This document shows, one piece after another, positions 1 through 7,400 of a DNA stretch of 32,367 bases. Position numbers and translations under genes: made by a program. Each line of letters opens with the position of its first letter. Position 1 is the stretch's first letter. Origin of the DNA: G963674505 sp964575975 (GTDB taxonomy: Bacteria; Desulfobacterota; Desulfobacteria; Desulfobacterales; SKZT01); assembly GCA_964575975.1 (NCBI GenBank), contig CAZNTU010000042.1, positions 1-32,367 on the forward strand, given 5' to 3'. The notes beneath the pieces are model-generated. The model ran no database searches and was not told where the DNA came from. It saw only the letters and a program-made list of their open reading frames with translations.

Positions 1-191
1 AACAAAGCGAGAGAGGGGGGCAAAATTTATATCCAACCGAATTTCGGAACGATTGGGTTTGAGGCATCTCCTCTTGACTCCATGACGATGATGATTACTC
101 TGGCCGACTTGAGGTCTTGCTTGTAAGATCGCCAGGTGAGGGCCCGTGAGATAAGAGGGATCGGTGGTGATCCAATTCAAGGAGAAGTAAA

Positions 192-392
192 ATGTTTAGT
201 CAGTTCGTTTTTTTCGTGGTGGAGGATTGTTTCAGGCCCCGATTGCCTGTGAGAGGGAGCGTTGGTAGTTTTGTTAGTTTATTGCCCTTGGGGAAAGCGA
301 TGGCCAATTCGGATTCGGACCGGGCAAGAGAGATTTTTTTGAACTCGCGCAAAGCCGCAAAGTCGCAAAGTTTTTTTGGGGAGAATGGATGA
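192..392 (+). CDS. Doubtful small ORF (66 aa) with good ribosome site
   Basis: I do not recognise this protein. In favour of expression, AAGGAG lies six bases before the ATG and a strong terminator begins 19 bases after the stop codon. Against it, the last third of the ORF runs through the 8-nt-period repeat at 347-370, so its C-terminus is repeat-derived, and there is no recognisable domain. Bases 1-191 upstream hold no gene I can support; small inverted repeats such as GGATC/GATCC near 160-175 may be leader structure. It could be the remnant of a longer gene whose 3' end was replaced by repeat sequence, or simply spurious. Confidence 0.25.
   Translation: MFSQFVFFVVEDCFRPRLPVRGSVGSFVSLLPLGKAMANSDSDRAREIFLNSRKAAKSQSFFGENG
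347..370 (+). repeat. Octamer-period repeat, CGCAAAG type, three units
   Basis: Three in-phase octamers, GCGCAAAG, CCGCAAAG and TCGCAAAG, lie end to end and are followed by a T run. The reverse-complement form (CTTTGCGG) occurs at 1276-1283, on the other side of the YdcF-like gene. From general knowledge, similar dispersed sequences occur in many bacterial genomes and give spurious peptide predictions. Confidence 0.6.
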
Positions 393-410
393 AAGAACGG
401 ATATTTCTTT

Positions 411-442
411 CTCCTCCTCATCTGTGGGAGGAGGAGTTTTTT
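411..442 (+). terminator. Rho-independent terminator
   Basis: CTCCTCCTC at 411-419 pairs perfectly with GAGGAGGAG at 428-436 across an 8-base loop, and six T residues follow directly. This ends whatever + strand unit comes from the left, possibly the small ORF at 192-392, and separates it from the YdcF-like gene. Confidence 0.85.
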
Positions 443-525
443 GGCAAGCGGGTTTTCGAGAGCAATTACATCGCTCCGTTGGGGCCGATTGAGTATCTCT
501 CCGATTTGCTCAATAAAGGTGGTTT

Positions 526-563
526 AAAAAAAGAGGAACCACTAAGGCGCGAAGGACGCGAAG
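526..563 (+). repeat. Octamer-period direct repeat, left copy
   Basis: An A-rich run, then GGAACCACTAAGG (535-547), then octamers CGCGAAGG (548-555) and ACGCGAAG (556-563). A diverged direct copy lies at 1289-1324. The copy ends exactly at the ATG of the YdcF-like gene, and its GAAGGA (551-556) sits seven bases before that ATG, so the repeat appears to supply the ribosome binding site. Confidence 0.6.
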
Positions 564-1226
564 ATGCGACAGGGGAATGGTTTGGGACGAGTTTCCGGAA
601 AAAAATACGTGTTGTTCGCGTGCTTGATGCTGGCGGCGAGCTTGTCTGTTTTTCACGCGTTCCGCAATGTGGGGCTTTGGCTGGCCCGGCAGGACGATCC
701 CGTGCCGGCGGATTTGATCGTCTGCCTGATGAGCGGCAAGCACCGGGTCGCCAAAGCCGCCCGGCTTTACCATAAGGGGTTTGCGGACACGATTCTGCTG
801 ACGGTGAAAGAAACCGCCGATGTACTGGTTCGGCAAGGAGTTCCGGAATGCGCAATCCAGCTGGCTCCCGGTGTGCGAACGACTTTCGAGGAGGCGACGG
901 CCGCTAGCGAGTTCGTGCGGAAGAATCGCGCGGCCGTCGTATTGGTGGTCAGCGATCCTTTCCACCTTGCTCGCGTCCGGTGGTCGTTCGAAAAAGCCTT
1001 CCACGACCTGGACACGCGACTGGTTTTCGTGGCCTCCGATTTTCCCTGGCCTGGCCTCCACTGGTTCGACGACCCTTTCGCCCGCTATGAGACGGCCTCC
1101 GAGTTGTCCAAGATCGTCTTCTATCGCGCGTATTACGGGCTGCTGAGCAGAAAGACCTCTCCAGAGTGGGTGTTCGCGTTTAAGGACAAATATCTCCGCT
1201 TTCTGAGGAAAGTTTTGTGCGAGTGA
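564..1226 (+). CDS. YdcF/SanA-like DUF218 membrane protein
   Basis: The protein has 220 residues. An N-terminal hydrophobic segment (about residues 15-33) anchors it in the inner membrane. The rest matches the DUF218 (YdcF/SanA) fold: an ADLIVCL strand near residue 48, a conserved SGKHR..KAARLY helix, TFEEA near residue 110, and VVSDPFHLARVRW near residue 135, which is the family's nucleotide-like pocket with its S-x-x-x-H motif. Members are linked to cell-envelope functions, but the substrate is not established. The ATG at 564 is chosen because GAAGGA precedes it; that site lies in a repeat, so a later start cannot be excluded. The gene stands alone between two repeat blocks, upstream of the polysaccharide cluster. 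Confidence 0.8.
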   Translation: MRQGNGLGRVSGKKYVLFACLMLAASLSVFHAFRNVGLWLARQDDPVPADLIVCLMSGKHRVAKAARLYHKGFADTILLTVKETADVLVRQGVPECAIQLAPGVRTTFEEATAASEFVRKNRAAVVLVVSDPFHLARVRWSFEKAFHDLDTRLVFVASDFPWPGLHWFDDPFARYETASELSKIVFYRAYYGLLSRKTSPEWVFAFKDKYLRFLRKVLCE

Positions 1227-1267
1227 GCGGTTTGCGCAGGCGGATCTGGTCGAATGAACAATTGCAA

Positions 1268-1324
1268 ATCTGTGTCTTTGCGGTTCGGAAAAAAGGGAAC
1301 CACTAAGGTACGAAGGACAAGAAG
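1268..1324 (+). repeat. Octamer-period repeats, right flank of the YdcF-like gene
   Basis: Two parts. CTTTGCGG at 1276-1283, preceded by ATCTGTGT, is the inverted form of the repeat at 347-370. GGAACCACTAAGG at 1296-1308 with octamers TACGAAGG and ACAAGAAG is a diverged direct copy of 526-563. The remaining homology of the broken PIN gene (1347-1539, minus strand) stops about 20 bases from this block. Confidence 0.6.
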
Positions 1325-1346
1325 GAAGGAAAGAAAGGGAGAACCT

Positions 1347-1539
1347 GCACAGGAGGAAATCTTTTCCGGATATTTCGCCTTTGCGGTATCTTCGGCAAAT
1401 TGCGCTGAAAAGCTCGAGCCTGACCAACTCCAATGCCCAAATTTAATTTTCTTGGTTCGAAACCATATTCGACGGCATCGGAACCTGCTTCTTCATGGAA
1501 TAGCTTTACCATTGCCGACGTATCGAAAAAATTAATCAT
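1347..1539 (-). pseudogene. Broken VapC-type PIN-domain toxin remnant
   Basis: Read on the minus strand from ATG at 1539, the first residues are INFFDTSAMVKLFHEEAG, the classic PIN N-terminus with its first metal-binding Asp. About 25 codons later the family similarity jumps by one frame: after a TAA at 1443-1445, the second frame reads IWALELVRLELFSAIC and RRYRKGEISGKDF, which fits the next PIN segment. Similarity then ends near 1347, next to octamer repeats, and the C-terminal half with the remaining acidic residues is missing. The lesions are thus a frameshift between about 1446 and 1475, an ochre codon and a 3' deletion. Its ATG overlaps the antitoxin stop codon (ATGA, 1536-1539), as expected of a former VapBC operon. 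Confidence 0.75.
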
Positions 1540-1754
1540 AGTCTTTCTTCGCGTCCCTCGATGATATCTTCGGTCAAAGCACCTTTGCATTTTTTTAGAA
1601 TCTCTTGCGACCGTAGATAGGACTGACGCTTCTCCGAAGATCGAACCGTTTCCTTGCCTTTTTTTATGAATTGAATGCAATCGTATACTATTGCCAATTC
1701 CGCAGGACCCAATTTGTTGATTTCATCGATCGCTTGTTTTTTCAATTCCATCAT
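1536..1754 (-). CDS. VapB-type antitoxin-like small protein
   Basis: A small protein of about 72 residues with the pattern of antitoxins paired with PIN toxins: an N-terminal helix ELKKQAIDEINKLGPAELA, then VYDCIQFIKK, then a charged C-terminal tail that would wrap the toxin. An ATG at 1772 is possible, but AAGAAGGTGAA lies between it and two ATGs at 1754 and 1751, which makes those the likely starts. The gene is intact while its toxin partner is broken, so it may now be an orphan. It diverges from the capD-like gene with only about 35 bp between start codons. Family membership is inferred from pattern and position, not from a strong signature. Confidence 0.6.
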   Translation of the reverse strand: MMELKKQAIDEINKLGPAELAIVYDCIQFIKKGKETVRSSEKRQSYLRSQEILKKCKGALTEDIIEGREERL

Positions 1755-1789
1755 TTCACCTTCTTTACACATCTTAAATACAAAAAGCC

Positions 1790-3697
1790 ATGCTATATCA
1801 ACTGAGAAACAGAAACTTCTACGTCGTTCTTTCTACCGACGCCTGTCTGTTCGCGCTTTCTCTGTTCGCAGCGTATCTGATCCGGTTCGATTTCGATTTC
1901 AACGAGAAAGCCATGAGGCAGATTTGGACGCTTTTGCCCGTGTTCGTCGGGACCAAGGCGCTGGCGTTCTTCCTGCTGGGGATGTACCAAGGGATGTTCC
2001 GGTACGCTGGAATCGACGACATGCTGCGACTGCTCAAGGCCACCTGCGCGGCGAGCATGACTGTCGCCACCGGTTTCATGTTCGTCAACAGGTTTCAAGG
2101 ATACTCCCGTGCAGTGTTCGTGTTGGACTTCCTGCTGACACTCGTCCTGGTGGGCGGTTTCCGGATGTCCCTGCGGATGGTCTTCCAGGAAATAGGAAAG
2201 GCTGGGTCTTCAAACCGCCTTTGGTCCAAAGTGAGCGAAAAAAGACAGAACAAAATCTTTATAATCGGGGCGGGCAGCACGGGCGAGAAAATCCTGCGCG
2301 AGGTACTCGAAAGTCCGCGGTTGAACTACCGTGTGATCGGATTTTTGGACGACGACCGGGTGAAATTCAGAAGATCGATCCACGGCGTACCCGTACTGGG
2401 AAGCGTGGAGGATCTTCCGGACCTGTCCCGCGATTACGACGTCGGCGACGTTCTCATCGCGGCCCCCTCGGCCACCGGACCGCAAATGCGCAAAATCATC
2501 GGCATTTGCGAAAAAGCGGGGGTGAGATTCAAGACGCTTCCGGGACTGGCGGAATTGATCGACGGGAAAGTGTCCGTCAAAACTCTCCGCGATGTCAACT
2601 ACCGGGACCTGCTGAGGCGAAAGCCCGTGGAACTAGACACGGGTGGCATCGAGGGGTATTTGAAAAACAAATGCATCCTTGTGACCGGCGCTGGGGGAAG
2701 CATCGGAAGCGAACTTTGCCGCCAGATAGTGCGGTTCATGCCCGAACGGCTGATCCTCTTCGACTCGTCCGAGTCCAACCTCTACAGCATACAGATGGAA
2801 CTCAAGCACCAAGTGGGATACCAGAATTACGCGACCGTGCTGGGCGCGGTGCAGGACGTCGCTCTGACGGAAAGGATCCTGAAACGGTACCGGCCAGACG
2901 CGATTTTCCACGCGGCCGCCTACAAGCACGTGCCCATGCTGGAGAGAAACCCTTGGCAAGCCGTGTCGAACAACGTCAGGGCATGCCACGTTCTGATGCA
3001 AAGCGCGCTGAAACACCGCGTGGAACGGTTCGTTCTGGTCTCCACGGACAAGGCGGTCAAGCCGACGAACGTAATGGGGTCGAGCAAGAGAATCTGCGAA
3101 CTTCTTTTGGCGGGGCACATGGGAAACGGCACGGCCATGATGGCGGTCCGGTTCGGAAACGTCGTGAATTCGGCGGGCTCCGTGATTCCCCTTTTCAGGG
3201 CGCAGATCGCCAAAGGAGGCCCCGTCACGGTCACCCACCCGGAGATCACCCGCTTCTTCATGACCATTCCGGAGGCGGCACGGTTGATCCTACAGGCCGG
3301 CGCCCTCGGCAAAGGCGGGGAGGTTTTCGTGCTTGACATGGGAACGCCCGTCAAGATAGTAGATATGGCCCGCGACCTGATTCGCCTCTCGGGAAAGGAA
3401 CCCGACAGGGACGTGGAAATCGTGTTCACCGGACTTCGGGATGGAGAAAAGCTCCACGAGGAACTCCTGAACGCTGGCGAGGGTATTATAGGAACCTCCC
3501 ACGAGAAAATCATGGTACTCAAGGCCAAGGATTTCTGGAACGGCAACGGGGACCAGGATACCTTCAACAGACTGTTGTCGGAAAACCTGAAAGAGCTGTA
3601 CGCGCTGGCCGAAAAATACGACGGCTGTGCCATTCGGGGGAAAATGACGGAGATCGTGCCGGAGTATTGTCCGGGAAACGGGGAGTGCGTTATTTAA
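1790..3697 (+). CDS. CapD/WbpM-type UDP-sugar 4,6-dehydratase, membrane-bound
   Basis: The 635-residue length is typical of long WbpM/PglF/CapD enzymes, which convert UDP-GlcNAc to a 4-keto-6-deoxy sugar, the first step to bacillosamine-like sugars. About four membrane segments (residues 8-125) come first. A Rossmann-like region follows (IIGAGSTGEK near 163), then the SDR domain with TGAGGSIGSE at about 298-307. The active-site motif STDKAVKPTNVMGSSKR starts at S418. T419, D420, K421 and M429 align with the catalytic Thr-Asp-Lys and with the Met that replaces the usual SDR Tyr in PglF and WbpM. It is the first gene of the polysaccharide cluster. No clear Shine-Dalgarno sequence or promoter is visible upstream. 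Confidence 0.92.
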   Translation: MLYQLRNRNFYVVLSTDACLFALSLFAAYLIRFDFDFNEKAMRQIWTLLPVFVGTKALAFFLLGMYQGMFRYAGIDDMLRLLKATCAASMTVATGFMFVNRFQGYSRAVFVLDFLLTLVLVGGFRMSLRMVFQEIGKAGSSNRLWSKVSEKRQNKIFIIGAGSTGEKILREVLESPRLNYRVIGFLDDDRVKFRRSIHGVPVLGSVEDLPDLSRDYDVGDVLIAAPSATGPQMRKIIGICEKAGVRFKTLPGLAELIDGKVSVKTLRDVNYRDLLRRKPVELDTGGIEGYLKNKCILVTGAGGSIGSELCRQIVRFMPERLILFDSSESNLYSIQMELKHQVGYQNYATVLGAVQDVALTERILKRYRPDAIFHAAAYKHVPMLERNPWQAVSNNVRACHVLMQSALKHRVERFVLVSTDKAVKPTNVMGSSKRICELLLAGHMGNGTAMMAVRFGNVVNSAGSVIPLFRAQIAKGGPVTVTHPEITRFFMTIPEAARLILQAGALGKGGEVFVLDMGTPVKIVDMARDLIRLSGKEPDRDVEIVFTGLRDGEKLHEELLNAGEGIIGTSHEKIMVLKAKDFWNGNGDQDTFNRLLSENLKELYALAEKYDGCAIRGKMTEIVPEYCPGNGECVI

Positions 3698-3702
3698 AGA
3701 GC

Positions 3703-5157
3703 ATGGCTTTCGTTTATTTTGTATTGGCGACCGTTCCAATCCTGTTCGGAGCGGTCCAGGCTTGGGTTTGGTCTTTTTACGCGACTTTGGTCGTTTCGTT
3801 TTTCCTTGTTCTTCTCTGGCGGGGAAAAACGATCGGTTTTCGTCCCGGAAAAGCGTTTTGTCTCTCTATCGGCCTGTTTATGGTATGGACCCTTCTCCAA
3901 ACCTTTCCTCTTCCCCCTCATTCTTGTTTTTTCAACCAACCCTACCATTTCGAGGAATTGGGACGCTTGTTTCCGGAGGAACAACTCCTGTCGGGTTGGA
4001 GCGCGATAAGCTGTCTTCCATACCATTCTCTCGCCAGATGGGTGTTTTTGTTGAGCTTGGTCTTGTTTTACGCCATTTTGGACCACAATCTGCAAAGTTT
4101 CCGCAACATTAAGAATCTGACGGTTTTGATCCTGATCGTCGGTTCGATGGAATCGTTCTATGGATTGTACCAGGCTTTGGATCCCTCGGAGGGCGTGCTT
4201 TGGGTGGATTATATTAAGGAAGGCGAGGGATACGCGAGAGGCACCTTCATAAACCGGAACCATTTTGCCGGATTTGTCGAAATGGTTTGGCCGCTTTGCC
4301 TGGCCGCCATAGTCGGAAAAACGGCGGGTTCGGATAACATGAAATCCAAAGGGATAAAGTTTCTCCTGATTGAGTCGGATAATATCCATAGACAGATTCT
4401 TTTTTCCGTACTTCTGGTCCTAATGCTTTTGGCCCTGGTCTTTTCGGGTTCCCGGGCCGGCATCGCAAGCGCCGTAATGGGGTTGCTCCTTTTTTCGAGC
4501 ATTGCGTTGAGTAGAAAGAAAACAGAAAAAACGGGATTCGCGCTGGTTGTTTCCGGAGTTTTGATTCTGGTATCGGCATACGGCGCAAGGATAGGGTTCG
4601 ACAGAATAGTCGAACGATTCTTCCAACTTCAAGGGGACATTCCCCGGTTTCAATTCTGGAAGGACAGCCTGTTGCTGTTTGGCAACAAGCCGTTGGGAAT
4701 CGGCCTTGCGAATTTCGAGAACGTTTTCACGCCCTTTAATTCCGTGCATTCTTCCGGCGACAGGATTGTGGATCACTTGCATAACGATTATCTCGAGCTT
4801 CTGATCGAAACGGGCTGGCCCGGTTTTTTTCTCTTGGTTGGCGGATTTTTGTATTTCATGGCGAAAAGTTTCACGTTGGCTCTAAAAAGAGACAACAAAA
4901 TGGGCGACCTGAGATTCTTCATTGGAGTCGGCGCGCTGAGCGGTCTCTGTTCCATAGCCTTTCACAGTTTCTTCGACTTCAATCTGCAGATTCCGAGCAA
5001 CTGCGTCTATTTTGTAACGCTTGTGGCACTGGCGCATGCTTGCCTCTGGAAGAAGGGACCATTAGCGAGAGAGAGGGTGAGGGTCGGGAGGAAAAAGAAG
5101 GCAGAAGTTGAAAAAGGGCAACGATTCACCGCCCATATAGAAGAAAACAGTAAATGA
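3703..5157 (+). CDS. O-antigen ligase / Wzy-like polymerase, membrane protein
   Basis: About 484 residues with roughly ten to twelve hydrophobic segments and a large periplasmic loop, the layout of the WaaL/Wzy family. Family landmarks are RNHFAGFVEMVWPL near residue 185, GSRAGIASAVMGLLL after about 250, and HNDYLELLIETGWPGF near 360. Such proteins join polysaccharide repeat units, or transfer chains to an acceptor, on the periplasmic side; here a Wzy-like polymerase role is inferred from the Wzc and Wza neighbours. The start is uncertain. ATG at 3703 follows the capD stop by five bases, but in-frame GTG (3685) and TTG (3667) would overlap capD. The stop overlaps the next start (ATGA, 5154-5157). 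The C-terminus is strongly basic. Confidence 0.85.
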   Translation: MAFVYFVLATVPILFGAVQAWVWSFYATLVVSFFLVLLWRGKTIGFRPGKAFCLSIGLFMVWTLLQTFPLPPHSCFFNQPYHFEELGRLFPEEQLLSGWSAISCLPYHSLARWVFLLSLVLFYAILDHNLQSFRNIKNLTVLILIVGSMESFYGLYQALDPSEGVLWVDYIKEGEGYARGTFINRNHFAGFVEMVWPLCLAAIVGKTAGSDNMKSKGIKFLLIESDNIHRQILFSVLLVLMLLALVFSGSRAGIASAVMGLLLFSSIALSRKKTEKTGFALVVSGVLILVSAYGARIGFDRIVERFFQLQGDIPRFQFWKDSLLLFGNKPLGIGLANFENVFTPFNSVHSSGDRIVDHLHNDYLELLIETGWPGFFLLVGGFLYFMAKSFTLALKRDNKMGDLRFFIGVGALSGLCSIAFHSFFDFNLQIPSNCVYFVTLVALAHACLWKKGPLARERVRVGRKKKAEVEKGQRFTAHIEENSK

Positions 5158-6524
5158 TAAAGCGCGTAAACCTGAGAATTCACGTTTGTCTTTTGGCTGT
5201 ATTCTTTCTTCTTGGATGCGTTTCCGGCTCGAAAAGCGTCACCGAAAAACTCCCCGGATCAAATTTTTCAACCCCCATTGAAAAAAGCGAGCCGAGCGAA
5301 ATAATCCGGCAAGTCTACTCTTTGCTGGAAAATAATTATGTGGAGACTATCGAGCCGGATGCAATGATGAAAGGCGCGATCAAGGGCTTGAGAAAAATGA
5401 AGAAGCAAGACTCCGGAAATTCCGGAGGATTCGAGTTGCCGCCCATGCCGGGCGCCGCCGCCGACTGCGGTTTTTCGGACCGAAACGGGTTGGACGGAAT
5501 TCTAAACCTTTTCCGTGCTTCGGTCGAAAGAAACAGGGGCTATTCGGAGTTTAAAATTGCCGAAGGGATAGCGACGGGAATTGTCGAAAACCTCGATCAT
5601 TATTCGGCCCTTCTAACTCCGCGGGCTTTCGAAAAAGTGCGAACCGACACAAAAGGCGAATTGTGCGGCCTGGGAATATTCGTGACAATGAAAGATGGCG
5701 TTCTCAGAGTGGTATCGCTTATGGATGCGACGCCAGCCTTTCGCACGGGCATTTTGCCCGAGGATGCGATCGTCAAGATCGACGGGGAAGAAACCCGACA
5801 GTTGGATTTGTGGCAAGCAGTAAAAAAATTGCGAGGGTCTTGCGGAGCGAAAATAGAACTTGCGATCGTTCGCGATGGCGAACCTGAGCCTATAAATCTA
5901 TCGCTGGTTCGCGACGCAATACCGATCGAAAGCGTCAAATCGACCGTGCTTCAACCAGGCTTCGGCTATATCCGGGTTGAAAGTTTCAGAGAAACCACGG
6001 CTGACGAAATCGGAACCGATCTTCGCGAATTCGAGAAAAACGGTCCTTTAAAGGGTCTCGTACTGGATTTGAGGAACAACCCCGGAGGATTGTTTGGCCA
6101 GGCCATCGAAGTTTCCGATCTCTTTATGGAAGAAGGCGTCATCGTCACCACAAAGGGAAGGCTCGAAAAACACACAAACACATATATGGCCCGCGAAAAC
6201 GGAACGTTCGCCGGTTTTCCCATGGCCGTTCTGATCGACTCGGGCAGCGCCAGCGCTTCAGAAATCGTGGCCGGAGCACTTCAAGACAGCGGGCGCGCGA
6301 TATTGATAGGCGGCACGACTTTCGGCAAAGGTTCGATCCAAACCGTGGACGAAATAGCGCATGGCTACGGATTGAAGTACACGGTCGCCCTATACTATAC
6401 GCCAAGAGGCCGAGCTATTCAGTCGAAAGGAATTCAACCGGATGTAGCCGTTTATTCGGATCGAACGAACAAGTCCGAAGATGTAGTGAATTTCGCTCTC
6501 GAGATTTTGTCCGGTTCCATTTAA
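5154..6524 (+). CDS. Lipoprotein S41 C-terminal processing protease (CtpA/Tsp family)
   Basis: The 456-residue protein begins with a lipoprotein signal ending in LLGC (Cys22), so it is probably anchored in a membrane facing the periplasm. A PDZ domain spans about residues 170-255 (GLGIFVTMKDG ... GILPEDAIVKIDGEE). The S41 catalytic core follows, with LDLRNNPGG, then SGSASASE, and FGKGSIQTV. S367 and K392 have the 25-residue spacing of the Ser/Lys dyad known from plant and algal CtpA, so the enzyme appears active. It overlaps the upstream ligase-like gene by four bases and should be co-translated. Its placement suggests processing of an envelope or polysaccharide-assembly protein; the substrate is unknown. 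An insertion rich in Gly and Pro (near residues 83-105) is unusual. Confidence 0.92.
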   Translation: MIKRVNLRIHVCLLAVFFLLGCVSGSKSVTEKLPGSNFSTPIEKSEPSEIIRQVYSLLENNYVETIEPDAMMKGAIKGLRKMKKQDSGNSGGFELPPMPGAAADCGFSDRNGLDGILNLFRASVERNRGYSEFKIAEGIATGIVENLDHYSALLTPRAFEKVRTDTKGELCGLGIFVTMKDGVLRVVSLMDATPAFRTGILPEDAIVKIDGEETRQLDLWQAVKKLRGSCGAKIELAIVRDGEPEPINLSLVRDAIPIESVKSTVLQPGFGYIRVESFRETTADEIGTDLREFEKNGPLKGLVLDLRNNPGGLFGQAIEVSDLFMEEGVIVTTKGRLEKHTNTYMARENGTFAGFPMAVLIDSGSASASEIVAGALQDSGRAILIGGTTFGKGSIQTVDEIAHGYGLKYTVALYYTPRGRAIQSKGIQPDVAVYSDRTNKSEDVVNFALEILSGSI

Positions 6525-6534
6525 ATCGACCTCG

Positions 6535-7398
6535 ATGATGATTGACATACACAGCCATATACTGGAGGGGATCGATGACGGAGCCAAAAGTTTGCGGCTA
6601 AGCCTGGAGATGGCGAGGCTGTACGAAGAATGCGGATTCAGTCATGTGGTGGCGACTCCTCACTATATATACGGCACCCCTTGGGTTCCGTCTCCCGAGA
6701 CGATACGGGAAAAAGTCGATGCTCTGAACACGGCGATTAGGGCGGCGGGCATTTCTTTGAATGTACATGCAGGGATGGAGATAGCATTGGATCCGGAAAT
6801 TCCTCGATTGATAAAGGAAAAAAGGGTCGTTCCGCTTTCGGATTCATCCTTCTTTTTGATCGAACCTCCGTTGCAGAGGCTTCCTGCGGGTTGGGACGAT
6901 TTGCTGTTCTCTCTTGCAGGTTGCGGATTCGACATCGTTTTGGCGCATCCGGAAAGATGCGCCGGGTTTCTCGAAAAGCCCGAACTGATAGAAAAGCTCG
7001 TTTCTTCGGGGGTTTATGTCCAAGTCAACTGGTCGAGCCTTTTGGGATTTCATGGAGGAAGATCGAAAAAGCTGGCAATGAGGCTTGCGAGGAAAGGTTC
7101 GATTCATTTTCTGGCCACGGACAGTCATGATCCCGAAAAAAGAAACTGCGAATTCGTAAAAACCAGGTTTGAAGACCTGGAGGGGATGATCGGCGGAGAC
7201 AATATTCGAATCTTGACCGAATCGAACCCGGCCGGGATTTTCGATGGGAACAGGCCCGAACGCATGGCGCCGGTGCCGGAAGAGGCCGACGGCGAGCTTG
7301 AGGAGAAAAGAGGAAGCAAAGGTTTTCTCAGGTTTTTATTTAAATGCAATTGGCGTCGAGAGCAACCTAAAAAGGAAGATGGGGAAAACGGTAGATAA
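6535..7398 (+). CDS. PHP-type tyrosine-protein phosphatase (CpsB/YwqE family)
   Basis: The 287-residue protein has the metal-binding pattern of the PHP-fold phosphatases that act on bacterial tyrosine kinases: DIHSHIL.GIDDGA at the N-terminus (H6, H8), ATPHY near 42, HAGMEIALDPEIP near 78, AHPERC near 140 and ATDSHDP near 198. It probably dephosphorylates the Tyr-rich tail of the Wzc-like kinase encoded two genes downstream, which controls polysaccharide chain assembly. The kinase-phosphatase pairing is known for CpsB/CpsD and YwqE/YwqD. A basic C-terminal tail of about 40 residues is longer than usual and may contact membrane or nucleic acid; that is speculation. Two tandem ATGs (6535, 6538) are possible starts. 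Confidence 0.9.
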   Translation: MMIDIHSHILEGIDDGAKSLRLSLEMARLYEECGFSHVVATPHYIYGTPWVPSPETIREKVDALNTAIRAAGISLNVHAGMEIALDPEIPRLIKEKRVVPLSDSSFFLIEPPLQRLPAGWDDLLFSLAGCGFDIVLAHPERCAGFLEKPELIEKLVSSGVYVQVNWSSLLGFHGGRSKKLAMRLARKGSIHFLATDSHDPEKRNCEFVKTRFEDLEGMIGGDNIRILTESNPAGIFDGNRPERMAPVPEEADGELEEKRGSKGFLRFLFKCNWRREQPKKEDGENGR

Positions 7399-7400
7399 AA

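Noticed and set aside
1675..3336. Second + strand frame of about 550 codons within the dehydratase gene
   Set aside because: Arg/Gly-rich composition without motifs; the dehydratase frame explains the region.
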